Position numbers and translations under genes: made by a program. 64,000 nt of DNA. Source: Rubrivirga sp046845755. Lineage in GTDB: Bacteria > Bacteroidota > Rhodothermia > Rhodothermales > Rubricoccaceae. Positions 25,308 through 32,819 of this stretch are shown piece by piece (within the stretch, counting starts at the first letter, position 1; every line of letters begins with the position of its first letter). The stretch spans positions 4,103,369 to 4,167,368 of the forward strand of contig NZ_CP177357.1 in NCBI RefSeq assembly GCF_046845755.1, in the 5' to 3' direction. The notes below the pieces were generated by a model. That model saw nothing but the letters and a program-made list of their open reading frames with translations, was not told the origin of the DNA and ran no database searches.

Positions 25308-25351
25308 GAAAACGCAGAGCGCCCCGCCAGCAGGGGCCGGCGGGGCGCTCT
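25308..25351 (-). terminator. Intrinsic terminator of the DUF3108-like gene cluster
   Basis: On the minus strand a 13-bp perfect stem (AGAGCGCCCCGCC / GGCGGGGCGCTCT) is followed by GCGTTTTC. It lies 21 bp beyond the stop of the minus-strand gene ending at 25373. Its stem and CTGCTGGC loop segment match the hairpin at 21416. Confidence 0.8.
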
Positions 25352-25372
25352 CGAACGAGTCGAGCGGGCCGA

Positions 25373-26779
25373 CTACTCGGCGTCCGCCGGCACGATGTCG
25401 ACGATCACGCCGGCCTGGGGCTGGAGCCGCGTGCGGAGCATCTCGCGCGTGTCGGGGTGGACGGCGAACTCGACCGGGCCGCCCTCGGGCGCCTGCGCCT
25501 CGACGATCCAGGCCGAGACGCCGTCGACGTCCTCGCGCCCGATCACCGTCACGACGGTCTCGCGCGGGCCGTCCTCCGACGAGATGGTGTGGACCGCGCC
25601 GCGCCAGCCCTCCTCGAAGGGCACCAGGCGGACGATCTCGAACACCCAGGTGCCGGCGTAGGCCGGCATCTCGAACGCCATCTCGACGGGCTCGGGGTCG
25701 GCCTCCCCCTCGGTCTTGGTGCCCGAGACGGCGTCGGCCGTGTACGTGAGGTCGGTGATCGAGCCGTTGTTGTCGCTCCGCACCGAGATCGGCGCGAGCG
25801 AGGGGTAGGCGGCGACGGCCGTCTCCGAGGTCCGCTGGCCGGCCATCGCGATGACCGTCGTGGTGGTGAGCGTCACCGTCCCGGCGGCCTCGTCGACGAC
25901 CAGGCGGCGCGTGGCCGTGCCGGCGTCCTGCTGGATCGGCTGGACGATCTTGACGACGTAGTCGCCTTGGTAGTCCGTCAGGCCGGAGAGGTCGAGGCGG
26001 TCGAGGCCGGGGCGCAGCTCGACGGCCGGCGTCTCGGCGTTCATCGCCGCCAGCATCTCCTCGGTGACGGGCTCGGTGATGACCTCGGTGTTGCCCTGCG
26101 CCGTCGTCGTGGAGGCCACCAGGATCCGGGTGCCGTCCTCGACGAAGTACTTGCGGGCCGACGAGCCGCGGCCCTGGCTCGTCTCCTCGACGACCCAGGC
26201 CGTCACGGTCGAGCCGTCGGCGCGCTCGAAGTCCTGCTGACCGGTCACGGTGAGGGTGTAGTCGCGGATGCGGCGCTCCGACGTGAACGTCGGGACCGTC
26301 GCCGTGTAGCCCTCCGCGAACGGGAGCGCGCGGGCGATGACGGGGAGCGCCTCGGGGAAGAAGACCTCGGCGGGCAGCGTGATGTCGAACGGGAGCGGCT
26401 CCCAGTCGCCGCGCCCATACGTGCCGGTGACCGTCGTGCCGTCGTAGCGCGTCATGCCGGTCGAGCCGCTCGTCGAGCGCTCGCGCATGATGGGCGCCAG
26501 CGTCGGCCACGCCATCGAGACGGTGACGTCGTAGACCTGGCCGGCGCGGGGCACGTCGGCGTTCGTGCGCATCGTGATGGTGTCGCCGTCGCGCTCGACG
26601 GTCGTCGCGACGAGCCCGAGGTCGGTCGGGCGGGGCTCGGTCACGCGGACGCGGACGGTCTCGGTGTCGAGCGAGAGGCCGGCGGTCAGCAGGTCGGGGT
26701 GGCCGGGCCGCAGGGTGACCTGGGCAAAGGCCGGGGCCGCGACGACGGCGAGAGCCATCAGGGCGAGGAATGCGCGCAT
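25373..26779 (-). CDS. Secreted tandem-domain protein, DUF3108-like family (two modules)
   Basis: Predicted exported protein of 468 residues. The signal peptide is residues 1-19 (FLALMALAVVAAPAFAQ). The mature part holds two copies of a beta-rich module of about 210-220 residues. Each begins with a VRVTEP or VKIVQPIQQDAGTATR strand, passes through AWPTLAPI or AYPSLAPISV, then LPFAEGYTATV or VPFEEGWRGAV, then TVTGQQD or TVIGRED, and ends with YFVEDGTRILVAS or FAVHPDTREMLRTRLQP. The same order of motifs occurs once in each of the next two genes. It looks like a DUF3108-type periplasmic beta barrel or lipid-interacting fold, by pattern only. It is the last gene of a minus-strand run of three. 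Function unknown. Confidence 0.65.
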   Translation of the reverse strand: MRAFLALMALAVVAAPAFAQVTLRPGHPDLLTAGLSLDTETVRVRVTEPRPTDLGLVATTVERDGDTITMRTNADVPRAGQVYDVTVSMAWPTLAPIMRERSTSGSTGMTRYDGTTVTGTYGRGDWEPLPFDITLPAEVFFPEALPVIARALPFAEGYTATVPTFTSERRIRDYTLTVTGQQDFERADGSTVTAWVVEETSQGRGSSARKYFVEDGTRILVASTTTAQGNTEVITEPVTEEMLAAMNAETPAVELRPGLDRLDLSGLTDYQGDYVVKIVQPIQQDAGTATRRLVVDEAAGTVTLTTTTVIAMAGQRTSETAVAAYPSLAPISVRSDNNGSITDLTYTADAVSGTKTEGEADPEPVEMAFEMPAYAGTWVFEIVRLVPFEEGWRGAVHTISSEDGPRETVVTVIGREDVDGVSAWIVEAQAPEGGPVEFAVHPDTREMLRTRLQPQAGVIVDIVPADAE

Positions 26780-26899
26780 GTGTGTCGGGTGTGTCGAAAA
26801 AGGGGACAGGGAGGATACGAGCCGGGCCGCCCCGTGGTCCGGCACGCCGCCGCCCGCCGACGGGCCTCGTCGGCGGGGGCGGAACGTGGGAGCGGGCGG

Positions 26900-27604
26900 C
26901 TAGTCGGCCGGGGCGATCTCGATGCGGACGCCGGGCTGGGGCGAGAACCGCGTCACGAGCAGCTCGCGCGTGTCCGGGTCGACGAGGTAGGTCATCGTGA
27001 CCGGGCCCATCTGGCCGGCCACGGCCACCCCCGTCCGGTCGCCGACGGCCTCGCTCGCGCCGACCGTCAGGACGGCCGTGCCCTGCTCCTCGGGCGACTG
27101 GGCGAAAAAGGCGGGGACCGTGTATACGGCGCCCTCGTCGAGGGCAACGCTCTGGGCGATCTCGCCCAGCCAGCCGCCGTCGAAGACGGGCCCGTCGGTC
27201 ATCAGCAGGACCGTCGCCGCCTCGCCCTGGCGCGGCGCGACCATCCCGGCCACGCCCTCGTCCATGAACTCCAGCGAGATCTCGGCCATCCCACCCGCCG
27301 ACGAGTGCGTCATCGGCGCCAGCGACGCCGCGTCGGCCACCAGCGAGTCCGTCTGGGACATCCCCTGGCTCGGAATCGCCATGGTCGTGACGCGCGTGAC
27401 GACGCCGTCCGCGAGCGAGATCGTCTGGGTCGCCGTGCCGACGTCCTGTTGGACGGGGGCGACCAGGCGGACCGTGAACGCCCGCGTGCCCGGCGTCAGC
27501 CAGTCGGTCGTCAGGGCGCCGTCGCCCGGCGCGAGCGCGAGCGTGTCGGGGGCCTGGGCGCTGGCGGAGGCGGCGAGCAGGAGCGAGAGGAGGAGCAAAC
27601 GCAT
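26900..27604 (-). CDS. Secreted single-module paralogue, DUF3108-like family
   Basis: Predicted exported protein of 234 residues. The signal peptide is residues 1-17 (LLLLSLLLAASASAQ). It carries one copy of the module seen twice in the gene downstream: VRLVAPVQQDVGTATQTI, ADAASLAPMTHSSAG, VALDEGAVYTVPAF, and at the end YLVDPDTRELLVTRFSPQPGV. The final PDTRELL...QPG block is nearly the same as HPDTREMLRTRLQPQAG in the neighbour, which supports recent common descent. Start from the leader. The gap to the next gene downstream is 120 bp and to the upstream paralogue only 10 bp. Function unknown. Confidence 0.62.
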   Translation of the reverse strand: MRLLLLSLLLAASASAQAPDTLALAPGDGALTTDWLTPGTRAFTVRLVAPVQQDVGTATQTISLADGVVTRVTTMAIPSQGMSQTDSLVADAASLAPMTHSSAGGMAEISLEFMDEGVAGMVAPRQGEAATVLLMTDGPVFDGGWLGEIAQSVALDEGAVYTVPAFFAQSPEEQGTAVLTVGASEAVGDRTGVAVAGQMGPVTMTYLVDPDTRELLVTRFSPQPGVRIEIAPAD

Positions 27605-27614
27605 GGGCGGGAGG

Positions 27615-28340
27615 CTATCGGGGGGTGGCTTCGATGAGGTAGCCCGGGGCGGGCGCGACGGTCATCTTGAGGAGGTCGCGGGTCTCGGGGTCGACGAAAT
27701 AGCGCTGAGTGCGGCCGTCGACCGTGGATTCGACGACGAACGCCGACACGGTCGACCCGTCGGGGCGGGGGGCGTCCTCGCGGCCGACGACGGCGATGGC
27801 GGCGTCGCGGAAGCGGTGCTCGCCCGAGAAGGTGGGGGCGGTCGCGGTGTAGCCCTCACGGAGCGGGACGGCGCGCGCGAGGATCCCGATCGAGCCGGGC
27901 CCGAAGACCGGCGACTCGGCCGTCAGGTCGAACGCGAGCGGCGTGGCGCCGTCGTCGCCGAACGCGCCGGTCATCCGCAGGCCGTCGAAGGCGACCTCCT
28001 CGCGGTCGCCGTTGTTGAGGTCGGTCGACGCGTACGCGACCGGCGCCAGCGAGGGCCACGCGAACCGCGTCGTGTCGCGCTGGGTCTGGCCGCCGCCGCC
28101 GGGCATCGAGAGGTCGATGGCGCGCCTGACGGTGATCGTCCCGTCGTCGTGCGCAGTGACGGTCTCGGTGATCGTGCCCAGGGCCTGGACGGACGGCTGG
28201 ACGATCCGGACGTCGAGCGTCACGTCGCGGACCGTGACGGCGTCGGTGGCGAGGTCGGGGTGGCCGGGGGCCAGGACGGCGGCGTCTTGGGCGAGAGCGG
28301 GGGCCGCCAGCAGGACGGCGGCGAGAGCGAGAAGGCGCAC
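27615..28340 (-). CDS. Secreted single-module paralogue, DUF3108-like family
   Basis: Predicted exported protein of 241 residues. The signal peptide is residues 1-17 (LLALAAVLLAAPALAQ). One module: LAPGHPDLATDAVTVRDVTLD (compare LRPGHPDLLTAGLSLDTET in the two-module paralogue), FAWPSLAPVAYASTDLNNGD, VPLREGYTATAPTFSGEH, AVVGREDAPRPDGSTVSAF and YFVDPETRDLLKMTVAP. It leads the three-gene run. The order suggests that a single-module gene duplicated in tandem and one copy then fused (inference). The family is probably periplasmic and beta-rich; no activity can be named. Confidence 0.62.
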   Translation of the reverse strand: MRLLALAAVLLAAPALAQDAAVLAPGHPDLATDAVTVRDVTLDVRIVQPSVQALGTITETVTAHDDGTITVRRAIDLSMPGGGGQTQRDTTRFAWPSLAPVAYASTDLNNGDREEVAFDGLRMTGAFGDDGATPLAFDLTAESPVFGPGSIGILARAVPLREGYTATAPTFSGEHRFRDAAIAVVGREDAPRPDGSTVSAFVVESTVDGRTQRYFVDPETRDLLKMTVAPAPGYLIEATPR

Positions 28341-28395
28341 GGGACGAGTCGGAAAGTGTGCCGGGCGCTACGGGGAGGGCCCTGCCGGGTTACGG

Positions 28396-28489
28396 GGAGA
28401 GGAGGGGAGGAGTAGAAGAGGAGGGTGTCAGACCAAGGGCCTCCGTCCGCGCGCATCCTCTATTCCTCTTCTCCTCCTGTCCTCTTCTC
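28396..28489. repeat. Purine/pyrimidine inverted repeat
   Basis: A purine run (GAGGAGTAGAAGAGGAGG) is answered about 30 bp later by a pyrimidine run (CCTCTTCTCCTCC and CCTCTTCTC). The two arms can pair into a long imperfect hairpin in the gap between the ccmF-like stop and the next minus-strand gene. Probable terminator-like structure with unusually simple sequence. Confidence 0.5.
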
Positions 28490-30997
28490 TTATCTCCGCG
28501 CCTCGCCGATGCGCCGGGCGAAGGAAACCCCGAAGCCGAGCCCGACGATGCAGGTCCCCAGCCACAGCAGCGAGATCCACGGCTTCTCGTAGGCCTGCAC
28601 GACGACCCAGTCCTCGGCCGCGACCGTCGCGCCCTCGAACACGAGCCGGATGGCGCCCTCGTCGACCACCATCCCCGCGAAGGCGACGCCGAAGCCCCAG
28701 TCCTGGGAGCGGTTCTGGACGAACTGCTGCTGGCCGTCGGTCGTGATGACGTAGACCGGACGGAGGGTGCGCGTCTCGCCCGTCGCGTGGTTCGTCACCT
28801 CCAGCCGGGCGGCGACCGCGAGGTCGACCGTGGCCGGGTCCAGGCCGACGGCGTCGAGGTCAACCTCGAGCTCGTAGTCGACGAACGTGACCGAGTAGGC
28901 GTCGTCGCGCGACGGGGTCGACAGGGCGACGGCCTCGCCGCGCGCCAGCTCCGTCTCGGCCTGGCCCTCGCTCGGGTTCTCGCTCATCGCCGACGGGAAG
29001 ACGGCGACGTACAGGTCCTTGACGACGCCCTCGCGGACGTCCGGGTGCTGGATCCACTGGTCGCGGCCGTCCTTGTAGACCACGTTGCGCGTCTGGAACT
29101 GCTGGCCGGCGCGGTTGACGACGTCCATCACGTAGACCGGGCGGCCCTCCTCGTTGACCTCCTGGCCGGTGTACGTCCAGCGGTAGCCGTCGGCGGCGAC
29201 GGTCCGGCCGAGCGGGACGACCACGTTGTCGCGGCGGCCCTGGATGTCGGTCCCGTTGCCGTCCGAGATGGGGTCGTTGAAGACCGACGACGCGAACGTG
29301 CCGAGCAGCACGAGCCCGAACCCGACGTGTGTCAGGCTGCCGCCGACCATCTTGAGGTTGCCGCGTCCGACCCGCCACATCACCGACAGGTTGCCCCACA
29401 GCATGAAGAACGAGGCGAAGAGCAGCAAGAGCAGCAGCAGCGAGGTCCCGTGCGTCGCGAAGAACGTCGAGATGGCCGTCGGCAACAAACCGGCCTCGAC
29501 GGGCGCCGTTGACCCGACGGGCGCCTCGACGCCCAGGCCGGGCCCGGGCACGACGGTCTCCTGCACGAACGGCGTCAGCAGCACGACGGCCGCCGTGCTC
29601 ACGACGGTCGCGACGACGGGCCGGAACAGCACGCGGTTCGCGTCCTCGACCGTCATCTTGCGCCACCAGAACAGCTGCGCCATCCCGCCCAGGAACGCGA
29701 TCGCGACCGCGAGCGGGACTGTCCACGTGGTGTAGAACTCGATCGGCACGGCGCTCGGGTTGTCGCGGAACAGCTTGCCGAAGATGGGCGCCGACGTGCC
29801 GAGCGCGATCACGCCGCCGGTCACGGCCAGCAGGAGCGCGCCGGTAAAGACGAGCGACTCGCGCGAGAGCACGGCGGGCGGCGTCGCCGGGGCGGGCAGG
29901 TCGCGCCAACGCCACGCCAGCATCCCGAAGCCCAGGAGCCCCACGGCCGAGATCCACAGCAGCAGCTGGTTGTAGAGGCCGAGGTCGACGAAGCTGTGGA
30001 CCGACACGTCGCCCAGAATCCCGGAGCGCGTCAGGAACGTCGAGTAGATGACGAGCTGGAACGCGAGCACGCTCAGCCACAGCGCCGCCTTGTGCCCGGC
30101 GGCTGTCTTTTTCTGGACCACCATCGCGTGGAGCCCGGCCACGGCGAAGATCCACGGCACCAGCGACGAGTTCTCGACCGGGTCCCACGCCCACCAGCCC
30201 CCAAAGCTCAGCGTCTCGTACGCCCACCAGCCGCCCATCATGATGCCCACGCCCAGGATGCCGGTCCCGGCGAGCGCCCACGGCAGCGCAGGCTTGACCC
30301 ACTGCGTGTAGCGCCGGCGGTAGAGCCCGGCGACGGCGAACGCGAACGGCACCATCAGCAGCGTGAACCCGACGAAGAGGGTCGGCGGGTGGATCGTCAT
30401 CCAGGGGTTCTGGAGCAGGTCGTTGAGCCCCTGCCCGTCGGCGGGCACGAAGCCGGCGACCTGCAACATCGGGGCGTCGGGAAACTTCTCGGCGAGCGTC
30501 GTGAAGGGGCTGACGCCGATGGGGAGCGGGCCCAGCTTCAGGCCCACGATCATCGACAGCAGGAACGCCTGGCACAGCGCCACGACCGCCAGCACCGGCG
30601 ACGCGAACACGCGGCGCGCCTCGTTGGCCGGCTCCCCGCCGTCGCGCCGGACGGACCACCGGATGAGCAGCCCGCCGACGACCGTCGTCATGATGATCCA
30701 CAGCAGGAACGAGCCCTCCTGCCCGGCCCAGAACGCCGACAGCGTGTACCGGAACGGCATCGCCGTCGAGGTCTGCTGGTAGACGTAGGCGAGGTCGTAG
30801 TGGCCGCCGAAGAGGGCCGTCCACAGCATCGCCGAGGCGACGACGACGCCCGCACCCAGGACCGCCCAGCTCCACCGGCCGACACGGGCCCACCCGGCGT
30901 CGGCCGGCTCGCGGCTGGCGAGGGCGAAGCTGACGAGCGCCGCCAACGAGGCGACGAAGGCGACGACGAGGGCGACGTGGCCAATGGGTCCGATCAT
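28490..30997 (-). CDS. CcmF/CcsA-type cytochrome c heme lyase
   Basis: Integral membrane protein of 835 residues for attaching heme to apocytochrome c. About 14-15 hydrophobic helices occupy residues 1-570. The tryptophan-rich heme-handling motif GGWWAWDPVENSSLVPW is intact, with conserved His residues before and after it (IHPPTLFVG; AGLHAMVV). The periplasmic C-terminal domain (about 600-810) is followed by a last helix (WISLLWLGTCIVGLGFGVSF). Length and architecture match CcmF of system I. Other ccm genes are not in the window. The di-heme peroxidase 28 kb away would need such maturation. The ATG at 30997 is preferred; longer in-frame reading upstream crosses repeats. A palindrome and promoter-like box lie just upstream. 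Confidence 0.9.
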   Translation of the reverse strand: MIGPIGHVALVVAFVASLAALVSFALASREPADAGWARVGRWSWAVLGAGVVVASAMLWTALFGGHYDLAYVYQQTSTAMPFRYTLSAFWAGQEGSFLLWIIMTTVVGGLLIRWSVRRDGGEPANEARRVFASPVLAVVALCQAFLLSMIVGLKLGPLPIGVSPFTTLAEKFPDAPMLQVAGFVPADGQGLNDLLQNPWMTIHPPTLFVGFTLLMVPFAFAVAGLYRRRYTQWVKPALPWALAGTGILGVGIMMGGWWAYETLSFGGWWAWDPVENSSLVPWIFAVAGLHAMVVQKKTAAGHKAALWLSVLAFQLVIYSTFLTRSGILGDVSVHSFVDLGLYNQLLLWISAVGLLGFGMLAWRWRDLPAPATPPAVLSRESLVFTGALLLAVTGGVIALGTSAPIFGKLFRDNPSAVPIEFYTTWTVPLAVAIAFLGGMAQLFWWRKMTVEDANRVLFRPVVATVVSTAAVVLLTPFVQETVVPGPGLGVEAPVGSTAPVEAGLLPTAISTFFATHGTSLLLLLLLFASFFMLWGNLSVMWRVGRGNLKMVGGSLTHVGFGLVLLGTFASSVFNDPISDGNGTDIQGRRDNVVVPLGRTVAADGYRWTYTGQEVNEEGRPVYVMDVVNRAGQQFQTRNVVYKDGRDQWIQHPDVREGVVKDLYVAVFPSAMSENPSEGQAETELARGEAVALSTPSRDDAYSVTFVDYELEVDLDAVGLDPATVDLAVAARLEVTNHATGETRTLRPVYVITTDGQQQFVQNRSQDWGFGVAFAGMVVDEGAIRLVFEGATVAAEDWVVVQAYEKPWISLLWLGTCIVGLGFGVSFARRIGEARR

Positions 30998-31020
30998 CAC
31001 GGGGGCGCTTGCGCGAGGGG

Positions 31021-31043
31021 TTTCAGCCTGGGCTGAAAAGTAC
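31021..31043 (-). promoter_or_regulatory. Promoter-like box overlapping a palindrome upstream of ccmF
   Basis: TTTCAGCC and GGCTGAAA are separated by 2 bp, forming an 8-bp inverted repeat 24-41 bp before the ccmF-like ATG. On the minus strand TACTTTTC, a TAnnTTTG-like box, overlaps its outer edge. The overlap suggests a regulated promoter, though the same hairpin could instead act in the mRNA leader. Confidence 0.4.
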
Positions 31044-31139
31044 GGGGCCGGTCCGTCCGCTCGTATGCGCCGGTCGTGGATTCGGCGCCAGCGACGGCCG
31101 CGGCAGCCGAGGTTCCACCGGCTCGCGCGAGCCTTGTCT

Positions 31140-31560
31140 ACGACGTCCCCACTTCCCCTGGGAGGGGGACAACCGCCAGGTCGGCGAAGCCAGGGTGAGG
31201 GGGCACCAGAGCGCGCCTGTCGGCGCAAGCCCCCCCGCGGGCGCACGCCGTTCACCCTCCCCCGACCCCTCCCGTCTGGGAGGGGAGGGCAGGACCGAGA
31301 CGATCTGCGGTTCCACGGGCAGGGCTGGCGCGAGCCCGCCTGCTGGCGCGAGCCCGGACCCCCCGCCTGCCGGCCGCCCCCTCATCCTAAGAGGGCTTCT
31401 TCGAAGGCGGCCGTCAGCCCGTCCCCGCCGACCCTGCTCCTGGAGTCCCCACTCCTTGAGCAAGGAGGGGGACAGGGGGTGGTCTGCTGGCTGGCGCGAG
31501 CCATCGGGGCCCCCGCCGAGGCCCACCCATCTAAAAACGGCGGCCCCCGCCGGGACACAC
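31140..31560. repeat. Gene-free repeat-rich gap, dispersed repeat copy 2
   Basis: The 605 bp between the ccmF-like start (30997) and the DUF4097 stop (31603) hold no credible gene. The segment is a mosaic of short hairpins and repeats: CCCTCCCGTCTGGGAGGG, CTCCTTGAGCAAGGAG, GGGGGACAGGGGGTGGTC, and CTGGCGCGAGCCCGCCTG directly repeated as CTGGCGCGAGCC. Several words are shared with the gaps at 25160 and 42250. It is probably a cluster of decayed dispersed elements. Confidence 0.55.
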
Positions 31561-31602
31561 ACCGGAGGGAGCCGCCAGGGCGACGCGGATATCGCCCGTT
31601 GT

Positions 31603-32607
31603 CTACGCCTGGACCACGCGGACGGCGCCGCTGCCCGCGCTCAGGCGCAGGTCGGGGCCGCCGCGGCCGAGCCGGCCGCGCGCCTCGTCGCGCTCGCGCT
31701 CGCCCGAGAAGCCGAGGCCGTCGTCGATGCGGAGCGAGCCGCCCTCGGCGTCCAGGTCGAACCCGGCGCCGCGCGGGACGCGGACGGTGATGGAGCCGCT
31801 GCCGGTGTCGACCGTCGCCGCCCGCGCCGAGCGCAGCGTCAGCTCGACGCGCCCCGACCCGGTGTCGACCTCGGCCGGGCCGTCGACCGAGCCGACGGAC
31901 ACGCTTCCCGAGCCGGTGTCGACCCACAGCGAGCCCTCCACGCGGTCGACCTCGACGCTGCCCGAGCCCGTGTCGATGCGGACCTCTCCGCGCAGCGACC
32001 GCGCGCGGACGTTGCCCGAGCCCGTGTCGAGCATGACGCGTCGGCCCGTCACATCCGCCACGTCGACGTTCCCGCTGCCGACGTCGACCGACAGGTCGCC
32101 CTCGATCGAGGCCACCTGCACGTTCCCCGACCCGAGGTCGACCGTCGCTGAGTAGCGGCGCGGGACCTCGACGGTCACCTGGAAGCTGGCGTCGCGGCGG
32201 CCGGTCGACCAGCGGCGGCGCGGCGGGTCCGTCCGCACCGTCAGGTCGCCGCTGCGGACGCGCGCGCTAAAGCGCCGGCGCTCGAACTCCGACGCGGCGT
32301 CGCGGCCCCGGCCCTCGACGACTACGCGAGCGCGCGTGCCGGAGACGGTCCGGACCGTGACGTTCTCGCTCCCGAGGTCGACCAGGAGCCGCCCGCCGGA
32401 CCGGACGTCGAACGACTCGTCGAACAGCACGTCCTTGACAACGGTGGCGGAGACGAGGTCGATGGTGACTTGGTGGGCGGCGCCGTCGTGGAGGCGCTCG
32501 ACGCGGACGTCGGCGGTCGAGGCGAACGCGCGGACACCGACAACAAGAAGGAGCGCGCCGAGAAGGGCCAGGAGGGCGCGCTGGAGGGGCTTGCGAGTGC
32601 GGGACAT
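31603..32607 (-). CDS. DUF4097-like beta-solenoid exported protein
   Basis: A protein of 334 residues. The N-terminal hydrophobic segment (ALLALLGALLLVVGVRAFAS) is a signal peptide or anchor. From about residue 150 to 290 there are repeats of roughly 20 residues built on DTGSG or DVGSG (VDLGSGNVQVASIEG, VDVGSGNVDVADVTG, IDTGSGSVEVDRVEG, VDTGSGSVSVGSVDG), the right-handed beta-helix pattern of DUF4097 putative adhesins. An Arg-rich segment at about 110-150 precedes the solenoid. The C-terminal LRLSAGSGAVRVVQA caps it. Such proteins are usually periplasmic or surface-exposed; some are linked to envelope-stress systems, but no such gene is adjacent. Role unknown. Confidence 0.8.
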   Translation of the reverse strand: MSRTRKPLQRALLALLGALLLVVGVRAFASTADVRVERLHDGAAHQVTIDLVSATVVKDVLFDESFDVRSGGRLLVDLGSENVTVRTVSGTRARVVVEGRGRDAASEFERRRFSARVRSGDLTVRTDPPRRRWSTGRRDASFQVTVEVPRRYSATVDLGSGNVQVASIEGDLSVDVGSGNVDVADVTGRRVMLDTGSGNVRARSLRGEVRIDTGSGSVEVDRVEGSLWVDTGSGSVSVGSVDGPAEVDTGSGRVELTLRSARAATVDTGSGSITVRVPRGAGFDLDAEGGSLRIDDGLGFSGERERDEARGRLGRGGPDLRLSAGSGAVRVVQA

Positions 32608-32649
32608 GGCGGGGGAGGGGAGAGGGACGCCCTCAAGACGGGCGCCGCG

Positions 32650-32660
32650 CCAAAAAGGTA
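32650..32660 (-). promoter_or_regulatory. Putative -10/-7 box (TACCTTTTTGG)
   Basis: On the minus strand TACCTTTTTGG lies 42 bp before the DUF4097 ATG and is the best local match to the Bacteroidota TAnnTTTG element. Confidence 0.4.
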
Positions 32661-32819
32661 CAGGGGCGTGCTAAAAAAACCGCACGCCGGACGAAACCCT
32701 GCCTTCGGCGCCTCCGCTTCCCCGGCCGCAAGCCCAGCCTCCCCTGCGGACGCAGAGTCTGTCTATGGCATCGTTGCCCGCGATGGCCCACCTGCTGGCG
32801 GCGCGCGGGTCACCGGCCC

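Noticed and set aside
31730..32160. CRISPR-like periodic sequence
   Set aside because: The periodicity is coding: it encodes the DTGSG repeats of a beta-solenoid protein, and the units vary with no spacer structure.
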